Of a stretch of DNA of 64,000 nucleotides, positions 39,010 to 48,153 are shown in pieces; positions within the stretch are counted from its first letter, which is position 1; each line of letters starts with the position of its first letter. The position numbers were made by a program, and so were the translations under genes. The notes under the pieces were generated by a model. The model was given only the letters and a program-made list of their open reading frames with translations. It ran no database searches and was not told where the DNA came from. Origin of the DNA: Actinomadura graeca (lineage in GTDB: Bacteria; Actinomycetota; Actinomycetes; Streptosporangiales; Streptosporangiaceae); assembly GCF_019175365.1 (NCBI RefSeq), contig NZ_CP059572.1, forward strand, positions 124,001 to 188,000, read 5' to 3'.

Positions 39010-41823
39010 TCACCTGCCCGACAACTCCGCCGCGAGGCCCTCGAAGTCGGCCGCGGTGAGCGACAGGGCGCTGCCGATCGCCTGCGTCGCCTCCGCACTG
39101 CCCAGATGACGGGTCACGGCCCGGTCCAGGTAGGACTCCACGAGCCGCGCGCCGGTCAGCCGGCCGCGGCTGCGCAGCGCCCCCACCTCGCGGTTCACCA
39201 CCACCCACGCGTCCGGCCCCAGCCGCAGCGACCGCTCCTCGGCCAGCACCCCCAGCAGCGCCGCGCGCGCGGCCGGGTCGGCCAGATCGGGCAGCCGCAC
39301 CGCGCGCAGGTCGGTGACCAGCTCCGGCGACACCGCCGACAGCTCGCCCACCCGGTCCGGCTCGCACGTCGCCAGCAGCGCGGTGTCGTTGACGCCCTCC
39401 AGCCGCGCCCGGTACAGCACCGACGCATACGCCGGGCCCTGCGTCTCGTCCAGGATCAGCCCGTCCAGGCCGTCCAGCAGCAGGACGTGCCCGGCGTGCT
39501 CGTCCAGCGCGGCGCGCAGCCCCTCCGGGCCGTCCTCGCGCAGGTCCTCGGCGTGGACGCCGTGGACCTCCCCGCTGGAGGCATCCACCTCCGCCAGCGC
39601 GCGCGCCACCATCCGCGCCAGCCGGCGCTGCCCGCTGGAGGGCGCGCCGATCAGCAGCAGCGCCGGCGCCGACGCGCTGGACACCTCCTGCCCGCGCAGC
39701 CGCCTGGCCCACTTGCCGCGGCGCCGCACCTCCGTCACCACCCGGCCGATGTCGTCGGCGCCGCACAGGAACCGGATCCCGTACGCCTCGGCGACCTGCG
39801 CGCCCGGCTCGGGGACCCGCGCGGGCGGCGCCGGGGGCACCGGGCCGGGCACCGGCGCGGGCGGCACCGGCAGATCCGGCTGCGGCACCGGAGCCGCCGC
39901 GGGGCCGGGTGCGGGCGCGGGGTCGGCGGCCGGCCACGCCGGGCCCGGGTCGAGCTGGGTCTTGAACGCGTCGGTGTCCAGCTGCGTCGCCGGCTCCACC
40001 GGCCACACCGGGTCGGCCGCCGCGGCCGGGCCCTCCTCCACCACGGCCGTCGGCGGCGCCACCGGGACCGGGGGAGGAGGGGGAGGGGGAGGGGGAGGGG
40101 GCGGTTCGGCCGGCGCGGGAGCCTGCGGCCGCTGTGCCGCGGCGGGCGGCTCGGCGCGGGCCTGGAACGGGTCGCCCGGGGGCGCCGGGACCGGGACCGG
40201 CGGAGGGACGGGTGAGGGCACGGGCGGCGGGACCGGTGCCGGCACAGGCGGCATGGGCGGCGCGGACGCGACCGGCGGGACGGGCGGGACGGGCGGCGCC
40301 GCCGGGGGCTCCACCGGCGCGACCGCGGGCGGCGGGCCCGGCGGCCGCTGCTGCGGGTCGGGCACCGGCGCGACCGGCTGGTCGCCGGTGGCGCGCTCGG
40401 CCGCCATGTGCGCGCGCGCCGCCTTGATGATGTCCCAGGCCGACAGCTCGTCGGTGGACGGCGGGGAGTGCATCGCCGGGGACGTCAGCTCCGCCGCGAC
40501 CGCCTGCGGCACCGCGAAGCCCGTCGACGGCGGCGGGACCTGCGCCAGCCGGCACCAGGTCAGCCCGAGGGTGTAGGTGGTGGCCAGCAGCGCGGCGAGC
40601 GCGTCGGGGTCGTCGCTGCGCAGCGCCTCGGGCAGCCGCCCGTCACGCGGCCACAGCGAACGCAGCGGGTTCGCCGGATCCGACAGCACCGCCTGCAGCG
40701 TCCGGGCGCTGTCTGGGTCCAGCCAGCGCTGCAGCGCCGCCAGCGCGTTCGGCGCGGCCTGCAGGTCGGCGGCCAGCACCGCGATCCCGGCGCGCCGCAC
40801 CTCGTCGTGGCCGCGGCCCGCGGCCGCCGGCCGCCGCGGGCCCGTCAGCCCCGCGACGATCTGCTGCAGGTCGTACAGGGCCAGCCGCAGGTACTCACCG
40901 GGCGCGGTGTCGCGCACCATCGGCGTCGCGTGCTCGGCGGGGCAGCGGCGCCGCCATTCCTGCAGGATCGCCTCGGGCCCGTACCGGACGGTGGCCAGGT
41001 CCTGGTTGACCAGCCGCAGCGACGCCGCCGTCACCGCGGCGAGCGCGTCGGCGCCCGGCCGGAACCGCGGGTCGGCCTGCAGGCCCGCCGCCACCTCGTA
41101 CATCACCCGCGCGATGTGCGCGGCGCCGCCGCCGTCGCCCGCGCCGAGCCGGTGGACGTAGTACCCGGCGAGCGTGCCGAAGTCGGGCGGCATCATCCAG
41201 TGCAGCTGCTCGGCCGAGGTCGTCAGGAACGGGATGAACGACTCGATCAGCGGGTGCTCGGTCAGCACCACCGGCGACCCCGCGCACCACAGCAGCGCGC
41301 CCCAGGCCGCGGCGACGGTGCTGGGCGTGCCCGGCTGGAACATCGGGTCGCGCTGGGCGAACTGCGCCGGGTTCACCGCGAGCGCGGTGGTGAGCGCCTG
41401 GGAGATCCGCGCGACCACGGCGGTGTCGGGGACGGCACCGAGGAACCCCAGCGGCGCGACCCGCCCGGCCGATAGGTCCGGCCCGGTGGGGAACAGCTGC
41501 GGCGGCACCGGCGGCGTGCCCGCGCCGCGCGGCGCGGGCACCGCGACCCGCCGGTCCTCGGCGTCCGCCGGGGGCGGGCAGGGATGCCAGCTGCCGTCCA
41601 GCCCGCACCGGTACCAGCGGCCCCACGCGCCGTACAGCCACCATTCCCCGGCGCCCCACAGCATCCGCGCGGCGATCTGCCCGGCGCGTTCCTGCGGCGG
41701 CGCGGTCTGCCACCACGGCGAGGCCACCAGCTCCCGCACGTTGCCCTCGACCGCCGCGAACAGGTCCCCGCTCGGCCCGCCTCCGGTTCCACCGGGTCCC
41801 GCCCCGGCCGCCTGCCAGCTCAC
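39010..41823 (-). CDS. Large three-part protein with degenerate AAA-like C-terminal domain
   Basis: A 937-residue protein. The N-terminal 470 residues are globular and mostly helical with a Trp-rich start (ASPWWQTAPPQERA, then GAGEWWLYGAWGRWYRCGLDG). Residues 475-675 are a Pro/Ala/Val linker containing twelve prolines in a row (40081-40112). The rest resembles a CbxX/EccA-like AAA domain: strand-loop ALLLIGAPSSGQRRLARMVA near 722, HVLLLDGLDGLILDE near 780 and a sensor region LLATCEPDRVGELSA. The Walker A lysine and the canonical Walker B DE pair are missing, so ATP hydrolysis is doubtful. I do not know its function. ATG 41823 lies opposite the EamA gene. Confidence 0.82.
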   Translation of the reverse strand: MSWQAAGAGPGGTGGGPSGDLFAAVEGNVRELVASPWWQTAPPQERAGQIAARMLWGAGEWWLYGAWGRWYRCGLDGSWHPCPPPADAEDRRVAVPAPRGAGTPPVPPQLFPTGPDLSAGRVAPLGFLGAVPDTAVVARISQALTTALAVNPAQFAQRDPMFQPGTPSTVAAAWGALLWCAGSPVVLTEHPLIESFIPFLTTSAEQLHWMMPPDFGTLAGYYVHRLGAGDGGGAAHIARVMYEVAAGLQADPRFRPGADALAAVTAASLRLVNQDLATVRYGPEAILQEWRRRCPAEHATPMVRDTAPGEYLRLALYDLQQIVAGLTGPRRPAAAGRGHDEVRRAGIAVLAADLQAAPNALAALQRWLDPDSARTLQAVLSDPANPLRSLWPRDGRLPEALRSDDPDALAALLATTYTLGLTWCRLAQVPPPSTGFAVPQAVAAELTSPAMHSPPSTDELSAWDIIKAARAHMAAERATGDQPVAPVPDPQQRPPGPPPAVAPVEPPAAPPVPPVPPVASAPPMPPVPAPVPPPVPSPVPPPVPVPAPPGDPFQARAEPPAAAQRPQAPAPAEPPPPPPPPPPPPVPVAPPTAVVEEGPAAAADPVWPVEPATQLDTDAFKTQLDPGPAWPAADPAPAPGPAAAPVPQPDLPVPPAPVPGPVPPAPPARVPEPGAQVAEAYGIRFLCGADDIGRVVTEVRRRGKWARRLRGQEVSSASAPALLLIGAPSSGQRRLARMVARALAEVDASSGEVHGVHAEDLREDGPEGLRAALDEHAGHVLLLDGLDGLILDETQGPAYASVLYRARLEGVNDTALLATCEPDRVGELSAVSPELVTDLRAVRLPDLADPAARAALLGVLAEERSLRLGPDAWVVVNREVGALRSRGRLTGARLVESYLDRAVTRHLGSAEATQAIGSALSLTAADFEGLAAELSGR

Positions 41824-41973
41824 CCGGCGAATAGTAGTCCTTGCGGACGGTATGCCCGGCCCCGCCCGGTGTTCCCGGGACGGCCGGGCCCGGCCGCACC
41901 CCTCGTCCCGTAAGGAGCGTTATGGCACGATGCTCATGATAAGGCGAAGGCCGGGCTGCGGAGGGGTGCGCGG

Positions 41974-43095
41974 GTGGCGGCGGACGGTGCGGCGCGGGCG
42001 CGCGCCGGGGGCGTGGGCCTGGTGCTGGTGTCCTCGGTGTGCTTCGGGGCCTCGGGGCCGTTCGGCAAGGCCCTCATCGAAGCGGGGCTCGCGCCGCTGC
42101 AGGCGGTGTGGCTGCGGATCGCGGTGGCGGCGGCCGTGCTGGTCCCGGCGGTGGCGCTGCTGCGCGGGCGGACCGCCGCGCGGGGCCTGCGCCCGCATCT
42201 CGGCCGGCTGGCGCTCAACGGGCTCACCGGCGTCGCCGGCTGCCAGGCGTGCTACTACGTCGCCGCGTCACGGCTGCCGGTCGGCGTCGCGATCCTGCTG
42301 GAGTTCAGCGGCCCGGTGCTGGTGCTGGCGTGGCTGCGGTTCGCGCGCCGTGCCCCCGTCCGCCGCACCGCCGTCGCGGGGGTGGCGGTCGCGATGACGG
42401 GCCTGGCGCTGGTCGTCCAGGTGTGGGCGGGCCTGGACCTCGACCCGGTCGGCCTCGCCGCCGGATGCGGCGCCGCCGCCTGCCAGGCGTGCTACTTCCT
42501 GTTCGTCGACGGCCTCGCCGGCCGGGTCGACCCCCTGGTCGTCACCGCGTCCGGACTGGCCGTCGCCACCGCCGCGCTGACCGTGCCCGCGGCGCCCTGG
42601 GCGCTGCCGTGGGAGGTGCTGCCCGCCTCGGTGCCCGTCGGCGGCCACGCCGCGCCCGGCTGGACGCTCCTCGCCTCGATCGCGCTGGTCAGCACCGTCC
42701 TGGCCTACCTCACCGGCGTCGCGGGCCTGCAGCGGCTGCCCGCGCAGGTCGGCGGGGCGATCTGCTACACCGAGGCCGTCGCCGCCACCCTCATCGCCTG
42801 GGCCGTCCTCGGCGAGCGCCTCACCCCGCTCCAGATGACGGGCGGCGCCATCGTGCTGACCGGCGCCTACATCGCCCAGCGCGCCGCGGGCGGGCGCCCG
42901 CCCGCGCATGCCGCCCACCGCGGCGCGCCCGACGAGGCGCCCGGGACCGCGGCCCCCGCACCCGGCCGCCGACCCCGGGCCCCAAGCCCCGAGGACACCA
43001 GGACCCCGGGCCCTGCGTCCCGGCGGATCAGGCGTTCTCCCTGCGGAACCGCCGAGCGCCGAGCGTCACCGACACCACCAGCAGCACCACCGTGA
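41974..43095 (+). CDS. EamA-family (RhaT-like) transporter
   Basis: A 373-residue protein with ten predicted helices in residues 10-305 and two EamA repeats (VGLVLVSSVCFGASGPFGKA, WLRIAVAAAVLVPAVALL, CQACYYVAASRLPVGVAILL, VLGERLTPLQMTGGAIVLTG). The first repeat shows the CFGASGPFGK motif and the second the YTEAV and LGE motifs. GTG 41974 has GGAGG nine bases upstream. The last 70 residues are Pro/Arg-rich and overlap the end of the ABC permease gene on the other strand by 68 bases, so the true protein may end earlier in evolution. It probably exports a metabolite. Confidence 0.9.
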   Translation: MAADGAARARAGGVGLVLVSSVCFGASGPFGKALIEAGLAPLQAVWLRIAVAAAVLVPAVALLRGRTAARGLRPHLGRLALNGLTGVAGCQACYYVAASRLPVGVAILLEFSGPVLVLAWLRFARRAPVRRTAVAGVAVAMTGLALVVQVWAGLDLDPVGLAAGCGAAACQACYFLFVDGLAGRVDPLVVTASGLAVATAALTVPAAPWALPWEVLPASVPVGGHAAPGWTLLASIALVSTVLAYLTGVAGLQRLPAQVGGAICYTEAVAATLIAWAVLGERLTPLQMTGGAIVLTGAYIAQRAAGGRPPAHAAHRGAPDEAPGTAAPAPGRRPRAPSPEDTRTPGPASRRIRRSPCGTAERRASPTPPAAPP

Positions 43096-43816
43096 CCAGC
43101 GCCCCCTCGGCGGCCGCCGCGCCGGCGTAGTCGCCGCGGAACGCTGCGCGCGCCGCGTCCACCACGTACCGCAACGGCGTGCACCGCGACACCGCGTCCA
43201 GCCAGCCGGGCGCCAGGCCCATCGGCAGCAGCACCCCCGACAGCAGCATCAGCGGCAGCGTCAGCGCCGACAGCAGCGGCGCGAACGCGTCCTCGCTGCG
43301 CGTCCGCAGCGCCAGCACGTACGACAGCGAGGCGATGCTCACCGACAGCGCCACCACGAACGCCAGGCCCGCGGCCACCCCCCACACCGGGGCGCGCAGC
43401 CCCAGCGCGAATCCCGCCGCCAGCAGCATCACCGCCTGGACGGCCAGCACCAGCGCGTCGCGCAGCACCCGGCCGAGCAGCAGCGCCGTCCGGCTCACCG
43501 GCGTGACCCGCAGCCGCTCCACCACGCCCGAGCGCAGGTCGGCGATCAGCCCGAACCCCACGAACCCGGCGCCGAACAGCGCGAGCTGGACCAGCACGCC
43601 GGGCACGAACACCTGCCAGGCGCCCCCGCCGAACCCGCGCACCCCCGCCAGCCCCGACAGCAGCGGCCCGAACAGCAGCAGGTACAGCAGCGGCTGCAGC
43701 ACGCCGAACACGACGGCGACCCTGCTGCGAAGGGTCTGCCGCAGGCACCGCAGGAAGATCAGGCGGGTGTCGCGAACGACACGGGGAGGGGACGTCACAT
43801 CGCTCCAGAAGGGCAT
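43028..43816 (-). CDS. ABC-2 permease, DrrB type
   Basis: A 262-residue six-helix permease: VAVVFGVLQPLLYLLLFGPL, VFVPGVLVQLALFGAGFVGF, ALVLAVQAVMLLAAGFALGL, GVAAGLAFVVALSVSIASLS, LSALTLPLMLLSGVLLPMG and LVTVVLLVVSVTLG. The ABC-2 motif is VVERLRVTPVSRTALLLGRVL between helices two and three. It pairs with the upstream ATPase (63-base gap containing three CTGAGGGG repeats). ATG 43816 opens MPFWSDVTSPP. Compared with the DrrB at 5981, it shares the fold but little sequence, so the two exporters are not recent duplicates. Confidence 0.93.
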   Translation of the reverse strand: MPFWSDVTSPPRVVRDTRLIFLRCLRQTLRSRVAVVFGVLQPLLYLLLFGPLLSGLAGVRGFGGGAWQVFVPGVLVQLALFGAGFVGFGLIADLRSGVVERLRVTPVSRTALLLGRVLRDALVLAVQAVMLLAAGFALGLRAPVWGVAAGLAFVVALSVSIASLSYVLALRTRSEDAFAPLLSALTLPLMLLSGVLLPMGLAPGWLDAVSRCTPLRYVVDAARAAFRGDYAGAAAAEGALVTVVLLVVSVTLGARRFRRENA

Positions 43817-43879
43817 CGCGCTACTCCAGGCAGTCCGGGATCGAGGGAAGGGCTGAGGGGTCTGAGGGGGCTGAGGGGT

Positions 43880-44827
43880 TCAGGCCGCGTCCCGCAGCGG
43901 GCGGCCGGTGACGGTGAGGAAGACGTCGTCGAGCGTGGGACGCGCCAGGCTCAGCGAGGACGGCTCCACCCCCGCCGCGTCCAGCGCGCGGACCAGGCCC
44001 GCCAGCTCCCGCCCGCCGTCGGCGACCGACAGCCGCACGACCCGCCCGGCGACCACGGCCTCCCGGACCGCAGGGCACCCCGACAGCGCGGCCCGCGCCC
44101 GCGCGGCCGCCGCCGCGTCGGCCACCTCCAGGACGACCACGTCCCCCGAGACGCGGCGCTTGAGGTCGGCGGGCGTGCCCTCGGCGACGATCCGGCCCCG
44201 GTCGATGATCAGCAGCCGGTCGCACAGCGCGTCGGCCTCGTCCAGGTAGTGCGTGGTAAGGAAGACGGTGGTGCCGTCCTCGCCGCGCATCGCGCGGATG
44301 TGCTCCCACAGGTCGCCGCGGCTCTGCGGGTCCAGGCCGGTGGTCGGCTCGTCCAGGAACAGCAGCGGCGGCCGGTGGAGGAGCCCGAGCGCGATGTCCA
44401 GGCGCCGCCGCTGGCCGCCCGACAGCGACCCCGCCGGGAGCGCTCCCAGCCCCTCCAGGTCCAGCCGCGCGCACAGCGCGGCGATGCGCCGCGCCCGGCC
44501 GGGCACCCCATGCAGGCGGGCCTGCAGATCCAGTTCCTCGCCGACGGGCACGAGCGGGTCGGTGCCGCCGCCCTGCGCGACGTACCCGATGGCGCGGCGC
44601 ACGCCCGCCGGGTCGGCGCGCAGGTCGTGCCCGGCGACGGTGGCGGCGCCCGCGGTCGGCGCCAGCAGCGTCGTCAGCATCCGCAGGGTGGTGCTCTTGC
44701 CCGCGCCGTTGGGGCCGAGGAACCCGACGATCTCACCGGGCCCCACGGCCATGTCGACGCCGCGCACGGCCTCGACCGCTCCGCGCTTGGTGGTGAAGGT
44801 GCGGGCCAGCCCGCGTGCATCGATCAC
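43880..44827 (-). CDS. ABC transporter ATP-binding protein, DrrA type
   Basis: A 315-residue ATPase with Walker A GPNGAGKST near residue 40, signature SLSGGQRRRLDIALG near 135, Walker B LLFLDEP near 158 and H-loop TTHYLDEAD near 193, then a DrrA-type C-terminal domain (VVVLEVADAAAAARARAALS, LARPTLDDVFLTVTGRPL). It is the first gene of a two-gene operon with the permease. The start ATG at 44827 lies 37 bases from a palindrome, and a TetR gene is divergent. The arrangement suggests TetR-repressed export. Confidence 0.95.
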   Translation of the reverse strand: MIDARGLARTFTTKRGAVEAVRGVDMAVGPGEIVGFLGPNGAGKSTTLRMLTTLLAPTAGAATVAGHDLRADPAGVRRAIGYVAQGGGTDPLVPVGEELDLQARLHGVPGRARRIAALCARLDLEGLGALPAGSLSGGQRRRLDIALGLLHRPPLLFLDEPTTGLDPQSRGDLWEHIRAMRGEDGTTVFLTTHYLDEADALCDRLLIIDRGRIVAEGTPADLKRRVSGDVVVLEVADAAAAARARAALSGCPAVREAVVAGRVVRLSVADGGRELAGLVRALDAAGVEPSSLSLARPTLDDVFLTVTGRPLRDAA

Positions 44828-44863
44828 GGTGACCTCCGGTGACGAGGGGGACGACGTTCACTA

Positions 44864-44900
44864 GAGTAACCACAAATTTTAAGTCACTCCAAATTTTAAG
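44864..44900. promoter_or_regulatory. Candidate TetR operator between the ABC operon and tetR
   Basis: GAGTAAC (44864-44870) and GTCACTC (44883-44889) form a 7-bp inverted repeat with one mismatch and a 12-base spacer. A direct repeat CAAATTTTAAG occurs at 44873-44883 and 44890-44900. This AT-rich patch is the only regulatory-looking part of the 100-base divergent gap. Confidence 0.6.
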
Positions 44901-44928
44901 CCGGTCTATCGCCGGTAAGATCTCCGGC

Positions 44929-45630
44929 ATGGCAGACGGGACCGCCCCCCGGCCCGGCGAGGGCCTGGGGCTGCGCGAGCGCAAGAAGCGCGAGACGCGC
45001 CGGCGCATCTCCGACATCGCCACCGGCCTGTTCCTCACGCGCGGGTTCGACAACGTCACCATCGCCGACGTCGCCCGCACCGCCGACGTCTCGGTCAACA
45101 CCGTCTTCAACTACTTCAGGACCAAGGAGGACCTGTTCTTCGACCGGCAGGGCGAGCACATCGAGCAGGCCGCCCGCCAGTTCCGCGACCGCCGCCCCGG
45201 CGAGAGCGTCGTCGCGCTGTTCCGCCGCCGGTTCTTCGAGGGCCTGGACGCCCGCGCCTACCACACCGCCTTCCACGAGGGCTCGGAGACCTGGACCCGC
45301 ACCGTCCACGACAGCCCCGCGCTCATGGCCCGCCAGCGCGAGATCGGCCGGCAGGCCCAGGAGCACCTCGCAGCGCTGCTCGCCGAGGAGACCGGCGCCC
45401 ACCCCGACGACATCGCCCCGCACGCCGCCGCCGCCATGATCTTCGCCGCGCAGGGCGCCCTCATCGACCGGATCGCCGCCCGCAAACGCGCGGGGGAGAC
45501 CCTGGAGGAGATGCGCGAGGGGGTCTACGCCGACGCCGCGCACGTCTTCGACCTGCTCGAACACGGCCTCGGCGACTACGCCGCCGCCCCGCCCGCGCAC
45601 CCGCCCGGCGGCCGGACCACCGGAAAATGA
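44929..45630 (+). CDS. TetR-family transcriptional regulator
   Basis: A 233-residue repressor. The HTH is at residues 16-62: LRERKKRETRRRISDIATGL, then FDNVTIADVARTADVSVNTV and FNYFRTKEDLFF. The helical ligand domain ends near residue 215 and a Pro-rich tail follows. ATG 44929 begins MADGTAPRPGEGLGLRERKK; an open frame from 44839 upstream is not family-like and crosses the operator. It probably regulates the divergent ABC-2 exporter and itself. The effector is unknown. Confidence 0.92.
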   Translation: MADGTAPRPGEGLGLRERKKRETRRRISDIATGLFLTRGFDNVTIADVARTADVSVNTVFNYFRTKEDLFFDRQGEHIEQAARQFRDRRPGESVVALFRRRFFEGLDARAYHTAFHEGSETWTRTVHDSPALMARQREIGRQAQEHLAALLAEETGAHPDDIAPHAAAAMIFAAQGALIDRIAARKRAGETLEEMREGVYADAAHVFDLLEHGLGDYAAAPPAHPPGGRTTGK

Positions 45631-45685
45631 GTGTCGGGGCACTCCCGGCGATTCCTACACTCCATGATTGCGGAGGCGAACAATC

Positions 45686-47011
45686 ATGGACACCCCCACG
45701 CTCCTTGCCCACCTGGAGACCCACGACACCCCCCTCACCCTGCCACGGGGCGGCACCCTGCGCTGGGACGACGCGGACCTGCACCGCGCCGCCCACACCG
45801 ACGACCCCGAGGGCTACGCGCTGCTCGGCCTGGCCCCGGGCGTGCGGCCCTGGCAGCGCGCCCGCGTGCTGCTGCAGGTGCTCAACGCCTCCCAGGCCGG
45901 CCTGGACCAGGCGACCCGCGCCGTCCTGCACCGCACCGCCCGCGTCCTGACCCTCGGCCTGCCGCCCGCGCACGTCATCACCGTCCTGCTCGGGCTGCGG
46001 CGCCTGCGCGCCAACCACAAGCACACCACCCGCATCGCGCTGCGGTTCGTCCTGGAGCACCCCGGCGCCGACGCGCTCATCGCCGCGCGCCGCCCCGCGC
46101 TGGTCGACTGCTTCGAGCACGCGCTCGGCACCGCCACCGCACGCGGCTGCGCCCGGCGCATCGCCGACGGCGACACCGCCTCGGACTACCTGCAGCGGCG
46201 GCTGCTGCGCTTCCTCACCCGCCCGCACGCCGCGCCCGCCCGCATCCGCGCGCTCTACGACGCCGGGACGGGCGGAGCCGCCGCGCCGCCCGGGCCCGCG
46301 CTCGCCCTGGACACCGCCCGCGACCGCCCGCCCACCGTCACCGCCACCAACCGCGGCGACATCGCCGCGACCCTCGTCCACCTGTACCGGGGCGGGCCGT
46401 CGGAGTCGCTGTACGAGGCGCTCGGCCGGTACGTCGACGCCGCCGCCGCCGCGTTCCCCCGCTTCGACGGCACGGTCGCCCTGGTCCTGGACGCCTCGGC
46501 GTCCATGCGCGGCTACGGCACCCGCGAATGGGCGGTGCTGTCGCAGGCCGCCGCGCTGCGCATGGTGCTGTCGCAGGTGTGCGCCCGGCTGGAGGTCGTC
46601 GAGGTCGGCGGGGACGAGCGCGCCCCGCGCGGCGCCACCGACCTGGCCATGGGCGTCCTGGACGCGCTCGGCACCGGGCCCGACCTCGTCGCCGTCGTCA
46701 CCGACGGCTACGAGAACCTGTTCCCCGGCGACCTCGCCCGCGTCGCCGCCACGCTGCCCCGCGCCGGCGTCACCACCCCCGTGGTGCTGTGCCACGCCCT
46801 GTTCACCGGCAGCGACGACCTGGCCCTGCGCCGTCCCGCGCCGTCCCTGCCCCAGCGCGGGTTCTGGCACCAGGACGACTTCGCCGAGCTGCTGCCCTGG
46901 ATGCTCGGGCACTGCGCCGCCGGCGCGCCCTGGCTGCGCGCCGCGCTGCGCGCCCGCCTGGACGACCTCGACCGGCGCGCCGACGCGCTCGCCCCCGGCC
47001 TGGCCGCCTGA
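45686..47011 (+). CDS. von Willebrand factor A domain protein with helical N-terminal repeats (TROVE-like layout)
   Basis: A 441-residue cytoplasmic protein. The first 250 residues are helical repeats (LLGLAPGVRPWQRARVLLQV, VLTLGLPPAHVITVLLGLRR, HKHTTRIALRFVLEHP, YLQRRLLRFLTRP), similar in layout to TROVE/Ro60 or HEAT proteins but without a firm match. A vWA domain follows with MIDAS LVLDASASMRGYGTREW near residue 268 (DxSxS), Thr in GATDLAMGVLDAL near 316 and Asp in VAVVTDGYENLFPGD near 335. It would bind metal and a partner. GGAGG nine bases before ATG 45686. It is followed 181 bases later by an ARPP-1-like gene, probably one operon. Confidence 0.85.
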   Translation: MDTPTLLAHLETHDTPLTLPRGGTLRWDDADLHRAAHTDDPEGYALLGLAPGVRPWQRARVLLQVLNASQAGLDQATRAVLHRTARVLTLGLPPAHVITVLLGLRRLRANHKHTTRIALRFVLEHPGADALIAARRPALVDCFEHALGTATARGCARRIADGDTASDYLQRRLLRFLTRPHAAPARIRALYDAGTGGAAAPPGPALALDTARDRPPTVTATNRGDIAATLVHLYRGGPSESLYEALGRYVDAAAAAFPRFDGTVALVLDASASMRGYGTREWAVLSQAAALRMVLSQVCARLEVVEVGGDERAPRGATDLAMGVLDALGTGPDLVAVVTDGYENLFPGDLARVAATLPRAGVTTPVVLCHALFTGSDDLALRRPAPSLPQRGFWHQDDFAELLPWMLGHCAAGAPWLRAALRARLDDLDRRADALAPGLAA

Positions 47012-47192
47012 CCCCGCGCCCGCCCGCGCCGCCCCCGCCGGGGCGCCGCACCGGCGGACGCGGGGGGCGGCCCGCGAGCCCGCACCCGGCGGCGGCGCCC
47101 CCGCAACCGGCGCACACGACCCCGCAGGCACGACCCGCAGGCACGTACAAGGCACGTACAAGGCACGACCCCGCACGGAAGGAAGGAGCACC

Positions 47193-48152
47193 GTGACCCA
47201 CATGACGGCGCTCGACACGCTGGTCCCCGGGCCCCTCAGCCTCGCCGGGCACCGCCTCGGCACCCCGCAGCAGGCGGGCGCGCTGACCATGGTCCCGATC
47301 TCCGGGCCCGCCCACCCCGGCTTCGTCCCGCCCCGCACCGGCCTGAAGCTGTCGCGGGTCGTCGGGTACGGGCAGGTCGAGCTGACCAATGGCGCCCCGT
47401 CCGGGGTGGCCATCGTGCCGCTGCACATCGGCTACATCCAGGACCACGCCCAGAATCACGCCCTGTGCCGGTCGGCGTTCCTGGCCGCCGGGCAGACCCT
47501 GCGCTTCGACGACGCCTGCTGCGTCCAGGAGAGCCAGGGCGGCTACCTCACCGGCGGCGACCAGTGGTTCTTCGTGCTGCCCGCCGAGCTGCGCGCCCGC
47601 GCCCTGGAACTGCGCGGCGTCCACGGCTACAGCAAGCTGTGGGCCGACATCGCCGAGCTGAACGCCCGGTACGGGCTGCCGCGGCGCGGGCACCTGGAGC
47701 AGATCCTGTCCCGCCAGAGGCCCGTGCTGACCCAGTTCCAGAGCCGCCTGGAACTCCAGCCCGGCCAGGTCGGCGCCCTGTTCTTCCTCGCCGGCCGGTT
47801 CGCCGGCCTGGAGATCGCCCCCGACCCGGCCTACTTCGCCGAGATGTGGGCCGCGCTGGTCTGCTTCGCCTACGGCGCCGCCGCCTGGCACGCCGAGCCC
47901 GAGCCGCCCCCCGCCGTCCCCTACGACGCCGCGGGCCTGGCCGGGCTGCGCGGCGCCCTGGACCGCGACCGCTCCGGCCGCATCGCCGAGATCGCCGGAT
48001 GGCTCGCCGACGCCCCCGCGGGCCCCGTCGACGTCCAGGAGGAGGACCGCTACCTGGACCTGCGGCTGTCCACCGTCACCGGCCCGCACCTCGCCGGGCA
48101 GATCGTCACCGGCGGGGACCGCACCGTCTACGCGTCGCTGTTCGCACGCTGA
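47193..48152 (+). CDS. ARPP-1 (DUF6569)-like domain protein
   Basis: A 319-residue soluble protein. Residues 20-125 fit the ARPP-1-like pattern: an adhesin-like beta domain with VVGYGQVELTNGAPSGVAIV, IGYIQDHAQNHALCRSAFLA, AGQTLRFDD and ACCVQESQGGYLTGG, where ARPP-1 proteins have a conserved Cys-Val-Glu-Gln-Gly motif. The C-terminal half is helical with a conserved-looking DVQEEDRYLDLRLSTV. GGAAGGA precedes the GTG at 47193. As I recall, comparative-genomic work places ARPP-1 proteins beside RNA-repair and Ro/vWA genes; that is unchecked here. Similarity is moderate, so the family call is tentative. Confidence 0.6.
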   Translation: MTHMTALDTLVPGPLSLAGHRLGTPQQAGALTMVPISGPAHPGFVPPRTGLKLSRVVGYGQVELTNGAPSGVAIVPLHIGYIQDHAQNHALCRSAFLAAGQTLRFDDACCVQESQGGYLTGGDQWFFVLPAELRARALELRGVHGYSKLWADIAELNARYGLPRRGHLEQILSRQRPVLTQFQSRLELQPGQVGALFFLAGRFAGLEIAPDPAYFAEMWAALVCFAYGAAAWHAEPEPPPAVPYDAAGLAGLRGALDRDRSGRIAEIAGWLADAPAGPVDVQEEDRYLDLRLSTVTGPHLAGQIVTGGDRTVYASLFAR

Positions 48153-48153
48153 T

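Noticed and set aside
40081..40112. G-rich run as a G-quadruplex or mobile element scar
   Set aside because: It is coding and simply encodes the polyproline linker of the 937-residue protein; quadruplex formation is possible but not supported further.
38951..40555. 534-codon minus-strand frame inside the 937-residue protein gene
   Set aside because: A shifted frame of the same strand; very Gly/Arg/Ala-rich, while the main frame has structured motifs.
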